DNA of 64,000 nucleotides from Laburnicola sp. R22_1 (taxonomy: Eukaryota; Ascomycota; Dothideomycetes; Pleosporales; Didymosphaeriaceae). The notes under the pieces are model-generated. The model had not been told where the DNA came from. It did no database searches and saw only the letters and a list, made by a program, of their open reading frames with translations. Shown in pieces: positions 14,088-25,200 of this stretch (its first letter is position 1; every line of letters begins with the position of its first letter). A program made the translations under genes and the position numbers. The stretch lies in the NCBI GenBank assembly GCA_014281115.1, contig JACONQ010000016.1, positions 1,798,001 through 1,862,000 of the forward strand, written 5' to 3'.

Positions 14088-14303
14088 ATTAAATTATCTA
14101 CCTAGGCGTAGAATAACAAAGGCTTTAATCTTAAATAATGCGCTAAGATCGCCAAGCTCGCTTAGTAGTTCAAACTCCCTTTTTTTATAATTCTCTTTTT
14201 ACGCTCCTTTTAATTACTAAGCAGGATGCTCCGTAATTTTTATTATGTTATTTAAGATAAAAGCCTTAGTTATCCTACCCCTAGGTAGATAAATTAACGC
14301 CAC
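14088..14303. mobile_element. MITE-like element, R1 termini in inverted orientation
   Basis: The left end reads TTATCTACCTAGGCGTAG and the right end is its inverted counterpart (ctacccctaggtagataa). The two R1 ends face each other about 216 bp apart with no coding sequence between them. This is the only correctly paired R1 inverted repeat in the window, and it identifies R1 as the terminus of a small non-autonomous DNA element. Confidence 0.6.
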
Positions 14304-14578
14304 ACATCTTAAATAATATAATATAAAAAGTAAAGCCCGCTACTTAGTAATTAAAAAGATTATGAAATAGACTTAATATAATCTAGTTTATATAACTTTA
14401 ACCTAATCTATAGTCTATATAACTCTAATTTAATTTATACCTATTACTAGCACAGAATCCATAAGTAAATATTAGGTTAGAATTAGAGTCTTATATAAGA
14501 GAACCTAACCCTAATCTAATTTATACCTATTTGCTAGTCTAACTATACTTTTATTATTTTTATACTCTTTTTAATATT

Positions 14579-14720
14579 TAGGAGAGAAATATTATAGATC
14601 TTTTAGTATATAGTATAACACTATAAGAAAAAGCTATAGGTGTGCTAAAAACGCATTAAAAAAGGTAAAGTAGCGAGATAGATTAGGCTACTATTTGTTC
14701 GCACGTGCAAATCGGCCCTA
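14579..14720 (+). repeat. Short repeat family R2, copy 2
   Basis: Second copy of the repeat at 10,769, containing AAACGCATTAAAAAAGGT and AAGTAGCGAGATAG, then GTTCGCACGTGCAAATCGGC. It is followed directly by an inverted R1 end. Confidence 0.65.
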
Positions 14721-14723
14721 TAC

Positions 14724-14818
14724 TCTTTTTAATTACTAAGTAGAAGGCTTTTCTTTTTTATTATATTATTTAAGATAAAAGTATTTATTATTCTACTTCT
14801 AGATAGACAATTAAATAA
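14724..14818 (-). repeat. R1 terminal repeat, solo
   Basis: Reverse-oriented R1 end (attactaagtag ... ttctacttctagatagaca). No facing partner within 1 kb. Confidence 0.55.
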
Positions 14819-15837
14819 CACCTAGTTTTATTTTATATAATATTATTTTATATTAAGAAATAATCTATGCGTATATATACATAGTTTTTTTTTACAACTA
14901 AGGGGTTTCTAATAAAAATATTATAATAATAGCAGTTATCCCTACTACTATTATTAACATAGAAAAGTGTTTTAAAGTAGTGGTAATAAAAAGGGGTTAG
15001 CATATTGGCCTAAGCTCGCTAAGTAAGCTTAACGCGCCTATTCTACCTGAAAAAAAATCTATATGCAAAATATTGTAAGGCCACATCGCCGTACTAGTTT
15101 AGAGTAGGAGGGGGGGATAAGAAGGTACTTATTATAACTATTATCTCCCTTCTCTACTATTATTTCTAAAGATATTACTAGAAGTAATAGCTATAATAGT
15201 AGGTTTATGCTACTTATAAGATATATGCTAGGTAAGAGCTTATATACTATAGGTACACTAATACTCTATTTCTATATTAAAGTTAACCTTAAAGAGACTT
15301 CTACTACTATCTTTATTGCTCTATTTTCTACTATCTTTTTAGGCCCTAGTACTAATACTAATGCTAATACTAATACTGCCTAAAAGTACGCTCTAATAAT
15401 TTGTCTGCTTAAAGTCACTAGATCTACACTAGAATACCGCTCTATCTAGAGTATTATTAATAGGTTAAAGTAGAAAGTATGCCTTAGCCTATATAAGACA
15501 GTTCTAGTATACTAGTTAGGCTAGTAATAGATTAGTAACTTAAGGCGTAAGAAGTATATAGAGTTTCTACTATAGTTTCTTATATTGCTAGTAGTTACAA
15601 AGGTAGCAATAGAGGGTAGCAAGATTAAAGAGAAAGAAAAGAAGGTATTTATTAATAAGTTACTAGAGGAGAAGAGTGTTATATAAATGCGTTGAATTCT
15701 TATAGTTATTATAGCATTAGATAAGTACAATACGTAAGCGGTATAATTACTAATAATAGTAATAATAAAGCTTAGTTTACTATATATACTTTAAGTAAAT
15801 TTAGTAGGTATTAGAGTGCTTATAAATCGTAACTTTT

Positions 15838-15953
15838 TTATAATTACCTTTTTACGCTATTTTAATTACTAAGCGGGGGGCTCTGCTTTTTTTATTATGT
15901 TATTTAAGATAAGCCTTTGTCGTCCTACCCTTAGGTAGATTTAATTAACGCCA
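15838..15953 (-). repeat. R1 terminal repeat, solo
   Basis: Reverse-oriented, full-length R1 end of about 115 bp, running from ttataattacc to the terminus ttaacgccac, with the internal gctctgcttttttt and gtcgtcctaccc motifs preserved. Confidence 0.6.
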
Positions 15954-16289
15954 CATATAAATAGTAGAGTAAGTGTATAGTTTATAAACTATTATTATAA
16001 ACTATTATTACGTTAGTAGAGACTAGGAGTAGACTATATTTTAGGCGCTATACTAGAGCGACCTTTCTATCCCAATCTATGTAGGCTTAAATTAATGAAA
16101 TAGGGTTATAAAGAGTAATTAACACTAAATAAATAATTCGACACATATATATCTGTATCTAGATTAATTATATAGCTCTACACATATTTATGTATATTTA
16201 TATACCTTAGTAGCTTAGTATATATTAGTAATATTTTTCTTTACTATGTATATAAGATTATATAAGAATACATGGCCATTAAATAGGCT

Positions 16290-16680
16290 AGCAAATAGGT
16301 ATAGATTAGATTAGAGTTAGGATCTTACATACTAGTAAGTAGGATTAGGTTAGAGTTAGGTTAGATTACGTAAGACCCTAACTCTAACCTAACTCTAGAT
16401 TATATAAGACTCTATCCTAACCTAACTCTAGGGTATCTATTTAGTCTGTAATAAATAGCTGTTATAATTAATTAAAAATATATTTTAAATAATATTAAAT
16501 TAAGTGAAATTAAGCTAGAGTCTTACGTAATTAAGTTAGGTTAGGTTAGGTTAGATTAGATTAGGTTTAGAGTCTTATGTAATTAATCTAACCTATACCT
16601 TAGGTCTGTACAACCCAACCTAACCTATACCTAAGGTCCATACGACCCTAACCTAATCCTATACCCAAGCTAGGTATTCT
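16290..16680. repeat. Telomere-like degenerate satellite (TTAGG-type)
   Basis: Repeated TTAGGTTAGAGTTAGG and its complement CCTAACTCTAACCTAAC in both orientations, with spacers carrying ACGTAAGAC/GTCTTAYGTAAT. It resembles the TTAGGG telomere repeat, but units are irregular and arranged as inverted blocks, so this is not a functional telomere end. A smaller related patch is at 14,385-14,530. Confidence 0.6.
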
Positions 16681-16786
16681 AAACCTATTTACTAGCCTAC
16701 GCCTATACTATTAGTGTAGCTAAGGTATTAAGAATACCTAGAGTATTTAAGGCACTTATATTACTTATATAATACTAATGTGTAGT

Positions 16787-16885
16787 GTTAATTTATCTAC
16801 CTAGAGGTAGAATCATAAAGGCTTTTATCTTAAATAATAAAATAAAAAAGCAAAGCCTTCTACTTAGTAATTAAAAAGGACGTAT
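16787..16885 (+). repeat. R1 terminal repeat, solo
   Basis: Forward R1 copy: TTAATTTATCTACCTAGAGG, then GGCTTTTATCTTAAATAAT and GCTTAGTAATTAAAAAG-type sequence. Confidence 0.6.
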
Positions 16886-17039
16886 AAAGGTAAAAATAAT
16901 AAAAATAATACTAATTAATTAGTAATAAAAACTTAATAATTAGCTAGAATTTAAAAAAAATTAGTAAGCTACTTAGTAAACTACTTAGTAAGCTGTAAAA
17001 ATAATTTAAAGTATAAAGTTAAGACTTGGAGTCTCTTAC

Positions 17040-17173
17040 GATATATGTGACGTTAATTTATCTACCTAGAAGTAGGACGACAAAGGCTTTTATCTTAAAT
17101 AACATAACACACAAGCAGAGCCCCCTGCTTAGTGATTAAAAAGAGCGTAAAAAGGGAATTACAAAAGAAACGT
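17040..17173 (+). mobile_element. R1 insertion with 6-bp target duplication
   Basis: An R1 copy inserted in the left arm of the inverted repeat. TCTTAC occurs on both sides (17,034-17,039 and 17,174-17,179), and the right arm keeps the empty site. This shows R1 can move as a unit of about 134 bp. Confidence 0.6.
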
Positions 17174-17463
17174 TCTTACTATATAGTAATTACTATTTTA
17201 TATAATAGTATTAATTACTACTATATTATATACAAATTCTATCTAATTCTATATTCTAAGTTTTATATATTTAAAAATATATAATTTTTATTTTATATTT
17301 TTAGAAGAATTAGTTTATATAAAAATTAGTAGATTAGTAAAAATAATATTTTAAAAAGTATAAACTTTATTAACTTTTTAACTACTTTATTTTTATTAAA
17401 ACTTTTTAAAAATTTAAATAATATTGCATTAGTACTATATTTCTATATAAGAATTTTATATAG

Positions 17464-17580
17464 CGTTAATTTATCTACCTAGGGATAGGATAATAAAGGC
17501 TTTTATCTTAAAAAAATATAATAAAAAAGTAGAGCCCCTACTTAGTAATTAAAAAGAGCGTAAGAAGGTAATTATAAAAT
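17464..17580 (+). repeat. R1 copy inserted in inverted-repeat arm
   Basis: R1 copy starting TTAATTTATCTACCTAGGG and absent from the matching place in the right arm. Flanks resemble each other (AAGAATTTTATATA and AAGAATATAATATA), suggesting a target duplication that later diverged. Confidence 0.55.
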
Positions 17581-17614
17581 AAGAATATAATATAATATAA
17601 ATAATAACTAGTAA

Positions 17615-17726
17615 GATATTAGGAAGAGAAATATCGTAGACCTTTTAGTATACGGTACAACGCTGTAAGGGAAAGCTATGGGTGTACTAGAAACGCATTA
17701 CAAAAGGTAAAGTAGCGAGATAGGTT
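17615..17726 (+). mobile_element. R2 insertion with 11-bp target duplication
   Basis: A 112-bp R2 copy flanked by perfect ATAACTAGTAA at 17,604-17,614 and 17,727-17,737. The right arm of the inverted repeat shows the uninterrupted site. An 11-bp duplication and no obvious TIR are more like a SINE or other short retroposon than a cut-and-paste element, but there is no A-tail. Confidence 0.65.
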
Positions 17727-17881
17727 ATAACTAGTAAAATAAAAACTTTGTTATTAATTACTAACTAGTTATATAATACAAATAGTATTTTTAAATTAAA
17801 TAATAAAAGACTAGTATTGTTTTTATAAATCTATTAAAAAATTAAACTTATAGCTTTGCTAGTAAAAAAGTTATGTATTAT

Positions 17882-17970
17882 TAAATTATCTACCTAGGGG
17901 TAAAATAATAAAGGCTTTTATCTTAAAAAATGTAATAAAAAAAGTAAAGCTCTCTACTTAGTATATTAGG
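17882..17970 (+). repeat. R1 terminal repeat, solo, in inverted-repeat loop
   Basis: Forward R1 copy (AAATTATCTACCTAGGGG ... CTCTCTACTTAG) in the loop region of the inverted repeat. Confidence 0.5.
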
Positions 17971-18630
17971 AAAGTTTTTCTGCTTAACTATACGAATCGT
18001 GCGCAGACGTGCGCCGATTTGCGCAGATGTGCACAAATAGCCTAAATAAGTAATTTTTTAAAGCTTTATAACTTGTTTACTAGTAAAGCTATAATTCTTT
18101 TAATAGATTTATAGAGAAAATACTAGTCTTTAATTATTTAATTTAGAAATACTATTTATATTACGTAATTAGTTAGTAAATAATAAAAAACTATTTATTT
18201 TACTAGTTATTATATATATTAGGTAATATTATTATATAACAATATAGTACTAATAAATTATTATATAAAATTTAAAAAAGTTATAGTAGTAATAGAGTAG
18301 TTAAAAAGTTATTAAAGTTTAAATTTTTTAAAATAGTATTTGTTGCTAAGACACTAATTTTCGCCTAATCTAATTCTTTTAAATAATTATAAAACTATAT
18401 ATTTTCTATTTCTAAACCTATAAAATCTAGAATTTAGAGTTAGGTAGAAATTCTATATAATACACTAGTAATTAGTACTATTATATTAACTAGCAATTAC
18501 TATCTAGTAAGAGACTTTAACTTTATACTTTAAAAAATCTTTTTTTAAAAGCTTACTAAGAAGCTTACTAAGTAGCTTACTAAGCTTTTTTTAAATTTTA
18601 GCCAATTAAAGAGCTTTATTTGCTTATTAA

Positions 18631-18815
18631 TATTAGGGTTTAGCCCTATAATAGTTAGAATAAAGGTAAGTTAATTCCTAGTATATAAAATACTGCTATG
18701 CTAAGTGGGTAGGCAGAGCGGCAGCACCTTATAGGTGCTGCTAAGCTAACGCTAAATCGAGTCTAGCACCGAATTAACGTTGTTTCGGACTAGGTGCCGC
18801 TATGAATCCATAACA
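18631..18815 (-). repeat. 3' LTR of minus-strand gypsy remnant (family L, copy 1)
   Basis: 185 bp, reading on the minus strand from TGTTATGAATCC... to ...CCCTAATA. Same family as 22,039-22,231 and 57,372-57,556. On its right (18,816-18,826) lies the complement of GGGGGGTAG, a polypurine tract in the minus-strand direction, which makes this the 3' LTR of the pol remnant that follows. It shows TG to TA and CA to TA changes against the less mutated copy at 22,039. Confidence 0.8.
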
Positions 18816-21530
18816 CTACCCCCCTCTTTAATAGCCTTAAGTTTTAATAAGACTTATAACTATATTTTATAACTACTTATTATGTCTAATGTGCTATTAT
18901 AAACAATTTCTAATTATTATAGATTATTGTAAACTATTCTAAGTGCCTTTATTATTTAACTTTAGTTTAAAACTACTTAATAGTAGTATTATAATAATGT
19001 GCCTAGTAGCGGTAACTAAGTCTAAATAGGTTATTTTAATTAGTATAGTAGTAGTAACCTTCTCTAGTAAAGTGCGTATAACTATAATAAATAACTTAGT
19101 TACTTACTATAATAGCGAAGCGTTTTTATTATACTTACGTTATAGCGTATACAGCACTAATCTTGTGCGCTAATATCTCTTGTTAAGTAGCTAAGTCCCT
19201 AAAGTTAGCGCGTTTTATAGGTTTACGTGGATTATTATAATAAAACTAGTTAATTACTTCTAGCGCGTCGATTAGTAGTATTTATAGCTCCTAAGATAGA
19301 TTGTCTAGGCCTTTAGGATAGTCGTCTTATTTAACTAAGTACTAAAGTAAGTCTTTTTTGTTGCGGCGGTATAAGTCTTAGAGATTACTATTAACCTAAT
19401 AGTTTAGTATAGCTTTAATTGTATAGTCTAATATATTCTCTATATTAATATTAATCTGACCTTTAGATTTTACTTTCTGTCTAGGTAGTATATTATTAGC
19501 CTGTTAGTATAACAACTATGGATGGAAAATATTATACATACGACCTATCTCTAGTAGTAGGTTTAGTTTATAGGCGGAGTTGTCTATAACTTTAGCAATA
19601 GTAAAGGGCCCGTGGTATTTTATATTTAATAACTTACTTAGATAAGTTATCTTAGTAAACTATATATTAAGTATGACTTTGTTACTAACGCGTAGCTTAG
19701 AGGCAGGCATATAGTCTAAGTTAGTATATTCCGCTTATTTTGCTTACGCCTAGGCTATATTATTCTAATAGAATCTTTGTATATCTTCTATCCTAGTAAT
19801 AAGTTTATTTGCTCTTCTCTAGTCTATACGTGCGAAAGCGGACAGCGTAGTTATAGAAGTGTTAGGTTTGTAGATTATTAAGCGTGGCAAGTATCCTTTA
19901 GTTGCCATAAACAGAGAGATGCTAGTTGTAGTGCTAACCTAGTTATTGGTAATAAACTCTGCCATGGGCAGATAAAAGGCCTAATTATTCTATTAGTAGT
20001 TAATATATGCTCTTAAGTATTGCTTAAGCCATATATTAATAATCTCTGTCTGGCCATCTGTTTTAGAATAGTGTAACGTCGAGATCTTTAGTTTGGTACC
20101 CAGGCGTTAACATAACTATCTCTAGAAATATAAGATAAACTAGGCACCTTAATTACTAATAATCTGTATAGAGTATTCTTCTTTCTACTAGATATGCTTA
20201 ATAAACACTTATACTAACGTTGTAACTTTTAGATTTATAACTAGTATAAACTTCTTCTTCTTAGATAGGTAGTCTGCACTAATAAGTATACCCTTATAAG
20301 TTCTACTATAATTCTTATATACTAGTAATTTAGTAATATAGTTAATAGATATACACTTCTAGTAATAGTTAGAAATAGATAGTGGCTATAGTAATCTGTG
20401 TTTTCCTTCTTTGTTAACCTTAGACTATTAATAGGTAAGATAATTATAGATATACTATATAATATTAGTAGTTATGCGTGGCTAGTAATACTATTAGCTA
20501 AGTCTATTATATATAGCGTGTTTGCTAGGGTAATCTGCGTAAAGCTTATTATAAGAGTTCTTTATAACTATTATATATAGGCGGGCATTATTAAGTACGT
20601 AAACTTTGTCTCTAACATAGAGTAACCCATCTCTTATCTGGCAATTCCCCAGTTTAATGCGGAGTTTCTTATTGTGGATAAGTGCCATAGGAATTTATTA
20701 GTGGCCACTAGTTTTTGCCCTTATAATTTCCTATAGATCTTTATTAGGGATGTACGCTTCCTTAATTCTAGTAACAAGATCCTTATTAGAGTTGCTATTA
20801 TTAACAAGAGGATTTATTCTTGTCTTCTCCTCTATCTCTAGCAACTACACAGGTGCTAAAGATAACAACACTAGTAATTCTTCTATTAACTTCTTACTAA
20901 TATAATCCTCTTCGCTAATAAGATATATTATTAAAGCCAGGTTTACGATATTATCTATATAATTATAAATTAAAATCTGTGCTATATATACTACATATTA
21001 GGAGCTACTCTTATTTATTGCGTTATAGCCATCACTATCCTTAGGACTATAATAGGCTTATGGACCGCTGTTAGTGCGGACTTTAGACGCAATATAATGC
21101 AGCTTAAGAATAGTCTACACTTAGTGTTGTCGGCGTTCATTGTGCGCGTCTTTGGGAAGGTCGCCTAGGCGTTAAGTAAGTGTATTAGGCTTTGCGCCTT
21201 GGCTCCCAGGCCTGTATCTTATAAGGAAGTTAAATTCGAAAAGGAATTCGGCCTAGTAAGCTTAATAATAGTTTAGTCACTTATTAGTCATAAAGTAGCG
21301 CAATGCCAAGTAATTAGAAATAACATTAATTAGAGTCTTAGTACTAGATAGCTCAAATCGCCATTCTTTAAATGCGCGCACTATTATAAGGAGTTCTTTG
21401 TTATATATCTCATAGTTGCACTCTACAGGGTTTATCTTATATAATAAGTAAGTAATAGGTTTAAGTATGCCATTATATATCTGTAATAAGACTGCTATAG
21501 TAACAAATATTAGAAAATTTTTTTGGCAAA
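18816..21530 (-). pseudogene. Ty3/gypsy chromovirus RNase H-integrase-chromodomain, 5'-truncated
   Basis: Minus-strand pol remnant. RNase H is the most open part (about 21,510-21,280; NPVECNYEIYNKELLIIVRA). The integrase zinc-binding domain follows (20,690-20,490; GNCQIRDGLLYVRDKVYV, then the HH-CC region). The catalytic core is at about 20,310-19,850 (EYSIQIISN, HYSKTDGQTEIIN). A GPFTIAKV-type C-terminal domain and LFHPQLL-like segment come next, and a chromodomain lies at about 19,430-19,290 (LLQYLVK then DYPKG). Homology stops abruptly near 21,530 at the start of RNase H. Reverse transcriptase, gag and the 5' LTR are therefore missing; another sequence with normal CG content begins there. 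Inactive: many stops. Confidence 0.85.
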
Positions 21531-22038
21531 TATGTGCACCTAGAATACCTATACAGCTCTGTGCACGCCTACGTACGCTTACGTGCCAAATGCGCCCCAA
21601 GCGTCCCAGTAATACCTATTTTTTTTTGCGTACACTCGCGTAACTTTGTACATAATTATGCACAATTAGTGTTAAGCGTATAATAAGTCACTATAACACG
21701 CCTTTGTGTTATAGCGCTAGGCGAAACTATACTTAATTCTATACTATTTGTAGCTAGAGCGCGCTATATACACTAACTATCTAATCTATATACTTTTATA
21801 TTCGCATAGTTAGTATTAACTATAGAATTTACGAGTGTGTATACTTTATAATAACTTACTTCTATATAGCGCATTATAATTTACTATAAAAGTCTTCTAA
21901 TTATTTATATATAAGCGGTGGTAAAATTAATTAATATACTAGCTATTGTGTTATTATAAGCGGTAGTAGAATTAATAAGTATGCTAGCCTTTATAGTTTT
22001 TATCTATATGCGATTGATAGTAGAGTTAACACGTATAC
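21531..22038. other. Unassigned spacer with small tandem repeats
   Basis: About 500 bp without a gene. The first 120 bases are rich in GC-containing words such as CGCCTACGTACG and look less mutated. At about 21,900-22,038 a unit of about 55 bp (ATAAGCGGTAGTAGAATTAA, then TATGCTAGC) is repeated three times imperfectly up to the next LTR. Confidence 0.5.
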
Positions 22039-22231
22039 TGTCATGGATCCATAGCGGCACCTGGCTCGGAACCCGGAATAACGTTGATCCGGCGCTAGGC
22101 CCAATTCGGCCACTAGCGCGGCAGCACCCATAAGGTGCTGCCCTTCTGCCTACCTACTTGGTATAGCAGTATTTTATGTACTAGGAATCAACTTACTTTC
22201 ATCCCAACTATCGCGGGCCCGAACCCTTACA
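22039..22231 (+). repeat. Solo LTR, nearly un-RIPed (family L, copy 2)
   Basis: 193 bp running from TGTCATGGATCC to CCCGAACCCTTACA, i.e. with TG...CA ends. Clearly the same family as copies 1 and 3 but in the opposite orientation and much richer in GC: GGGCCC, GCGGCAGCACC and CATGACA are intact where the other copies have TA versions. No polypurine tract or primer site is evident on either side, so it is probably a solo LTR. Confidence 0.8.
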
Positions 22232-22235
22232 TATA

Positions 22236-22263
22236 CTGCCCTTAGTAGTAGTAGTAAGGGCAG
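22236..22263. repeat. 9-bp-stem hairpin around (GTA)n
   Basis: CTGCCCTTA and its perfect complement TAAGGGCAG flank a 10-base GTA-repeat loop, 5 bp right of the solo LTR. Possibly the edge of the next element; no matching end was found. Confidence 0.5.
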
Positions 22264-25200
22264 GTCTAATTTATACTAAGTAGGTTACGTATACTAATAT
22301 TATATATATAGAATATTAGGTATATTACTTAACTACACTATACTATAGTTAGTATTTACTTTAAAGACTACTTAGATAATTATAGATGTAGTGCGTTACT
22401 GTGGCTTCTAGAACTACACGCTCTCTAGTACTATCTTTAGGCTTGGGTTCTTTACGCCTTGTGTCTAGGCGACTATACTATTAAAAGACTTATTGTTAGT
22501 AATAACGTATTCCCTAGGGCTATAGTAGGCCACATATAGTATTAGACTTACCTTAAGCTTCTTCCCTATGTACTCTATTATACTAAGAGCCTTATTTCTA
22601 AGCGTCTCTAGTAGACTAGCTCCTCTTTTATATCTCTATATAAACTCCTTCTTATTATTACTAGTGTTAAGGGAAATTCTAAGGTTAAGTGGGTCCTTAT
22701 ATAATATTAGAAAATACCCACAACTCTATCTTATATGTACTATTTTGCATCTCTATCTAATATTAGTATAGATACAGTTATTAATATAAACATCTTCTTT
22801 AAGTTTAGGTGTTATTAGTTCTTTAGCACTGCGCGTGTCTATACTTCCGTTAAATGGGGTGTTTTCTTATATACTACTCTTATCTAACGCTAGCTATGCT
22901 TATTAACCGCCTATTTACTATTACTTATAGTAAACTCACTATGTTATTCCACTAGTTAGATTTAATATTGCCCTTGTCTAACGCTAGCTATGCTTGTTAA
23001 CTGCTTATTTATTGTTATTTATAGTGAACGTACTATGTTATTCTACTAGTTGGGTTTAATATTGCCCTTATCTAATGCTAGCTATGCTTATTAACCGCTT
23101 ATTTATTATTACTTATAGTGAACTCACTATATTATCCCACTAGTTAGGCTTAATATTGCTCTTATCTAATGCTAGCTATGCTTGTTAATTGCTTATTTAT
23201 TGTTACTTATAGTGAACTTACTATATTATCCCACTAGTTAGATTTAATATGCGTAGCCTCTTTGCCACCCTCTAGCCCTAGCTTTATTAACTCTTTTAGT
23301 AACATAAGAGCGTAAATATCGGATAGGTTATTACAGTTACTATTGTTTAGTAATAGCAGCAACGTTATAATCTGGCAATCTTGTCTTATAATACGGCCCC
23401 ATATAAATATCTTAGTAAGTATCTATTTTAACGTACTTATTCTCTCCCATAGCCTCTTAATAGCATTGTACGAGGCTTATAATATTAGCGAGTTGTATAG
23501 TTTAAAAGTAAAGCTACTTATCCTTAATTTTGTCTACTAAGATGCGTTGAGTTAATCTTAAACCCCCTTTTCACTTCTCTAGCGCGGCATATAGTAGTAA
23601 TCTAAAGTATGCTACTATACTCTCTATTAGAATTTAGAAGTACTATTCTAAGTTAGGTGCCTTTGTAATAGGGGTGAAGCCGATGTTTATACTAAATAGA
23701 TATCTAGTTACTAGACTAATAAATAGGTTACTATAAAACCTACCCTTTTCTATCTACTCTAGTATTAGTATACTATAAGAGTATGCAATAAGTATATTAG
23801 GCGTAATATATATTAACTATATCTAATAAGAGAAAGCTAAACCTCTCTAGTACTCTTAAAACTTTAGGCTAAATATTTGGCATAAAAGTAGATAGCTAGT
23901 AATAGTCTTACACTACTTCTTAAGCGGCTACTACGCACTATAAACGATAGCTTTGAATTTTATTATACACCTTAATTTTATTAGCCTATACTATTTATGT
24001 TAATAAGTCTAGTATATATACTATTCTTAAGCCTATATTTGTAATAGTATGTAGTACGTTCTACCGCTCTTCTATAGTTAATATATTGTGTACCCAAGCC
24101 CAGGCGTTTATAATTAGATGCTGTAGTAGTTTTGTATGTCTCTTAACGTATAGAGTTGGCTTTATTAGCTTAATAGGCCTCTTTTCTATTAGTAACCTTA
24201 TAATTACTATTATAAAAATAGCTTCCGCAATAATAGACTCTTTTTATAAGGATAGTTTAGATCTTTACGCTACCCTCTACTAAGGCATTTTCGCAGCTAA
24301 TGTTATTAACAGTGTTAATATTGTTAGACTAGACTTGCTTCTTAGTAAGCTTAGACTAGGAGTAGGTAAATTTGTTATAAGATTAGGTAGCATCCAAGTC
24401 TTATGTGGATAGCTACTTATAGATTTTATAGTAATATACTTCCTTGTGTAATAGTTTTTAATATGACTAAAAAGTCGCTAGTATGTCTTCTTATTTATCT
24501 ATGCTGCGTTATTAAGATGGTTATACTATAGACGCTGTCTTTCTCTTTTTTCTAAGTATTTTTAGGTACTAGTGTGTGTTAAAGCTATATAGTTATAGGT
24601 ATTAAGTAATCTACGCGCTATTATAAGTTAGTCCTACTATATAGATCTAGTTCTTCGCGACTTATAAAAGACTCTAATTGCCCCCACTTGTCGCTAGGCC
24701 TAGGCAACTAGTATTAACGTTTAATGGGCGCGCGCGCTAACTACCTACATAGTAAAAATATAAGTAACTTATAGTAAATTTACTTAGCTATATTAATATA
24801 CTTATAGTCTTATGCTGTCCCCTCTCGCTCGTAATATTAGATAATATACGCCTTGCCTGTCTATTTCCTAGGCTTTATAGTAGTATAGATAGTATATTAT
24901 AGATAGTAGTGCACTATTAGTCTACACGCACTATATATTCTAATGGCACTCTCTATAGGAATAATTATAGTCCTAATAAGAGTGCACCTAAAATAGCGCG
25001 ATGTTAGGTACCTAATACTCTTAGTTATAGGCACTATGTGCGTGCGCTGCCCCTACGCTAGCTAAAAATAGGTTAATATTACTGTCTGGCTATTAACTAG
25101 TATTACAGAACGTCTTATTGCGTTAGCTAGCATATTTGTTTTAGGGATAGTTTACCTTATTATACTATTATATTAAAGTTAATCTTTTATTAACTTACTA

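Larger units (their letters stand above)
13951..16290. other. Mixed short repeats and unassigned AT-rich DNA
   Basis: Holds several copies of repeat R1 in both orientations and copy 2 of R2. At 14,385-14,530 it has TTAGG-type satellite-like sequence related to 16,290-16,680. A purine/pyrimidine-imperfect stretch lies at 15,100-15,400 with short CTAATA reiterations near 15,350. A plus-strand reading at about 15,420-15,700 (LVVTKVAIEGSKIKEKEKK) has few stops, but I cannot assign it; it may be a decayed transposase. Confidence 0.45.
16936..18606. repeat. Large interrupted inverted repeat (foldback-like)
   Basis: The left arm (16,936-17,875) matches the reverse complement of the right arm (18,040-18,606) in order. 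Paired blocks include AAAGTATAAAGTTAA at about 17,010 against its complement at about 18,525, and ACTAGTATT at about 17,811 against its complement at about 18,120. The left arm is longer because it holds three short insertions (17,040-17,173, about 17,464-17,580, and 17,615-17,726) that are absent from the right arm. The loop is about 160 bp. Composition is extremely AT-rich. It may be the long TIRs of a foldback/MITE element. Confidence 0.7.

Noticed and set aside
15521..15730. 69-codon minus-strand open frame
   Set aside because: Composition follows AT-rich DNA; the opposite strand gives the more protein-like reading, and neither has a known domain.
18631..22231. Inverted LTR copies as TIRs of a single DNA transposon
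   Set aside because: Each copy has TG...CA LTR ends and copy 1 adjoins a polypurine tract and gypsy pol, so these are LTRs and not TIRs.
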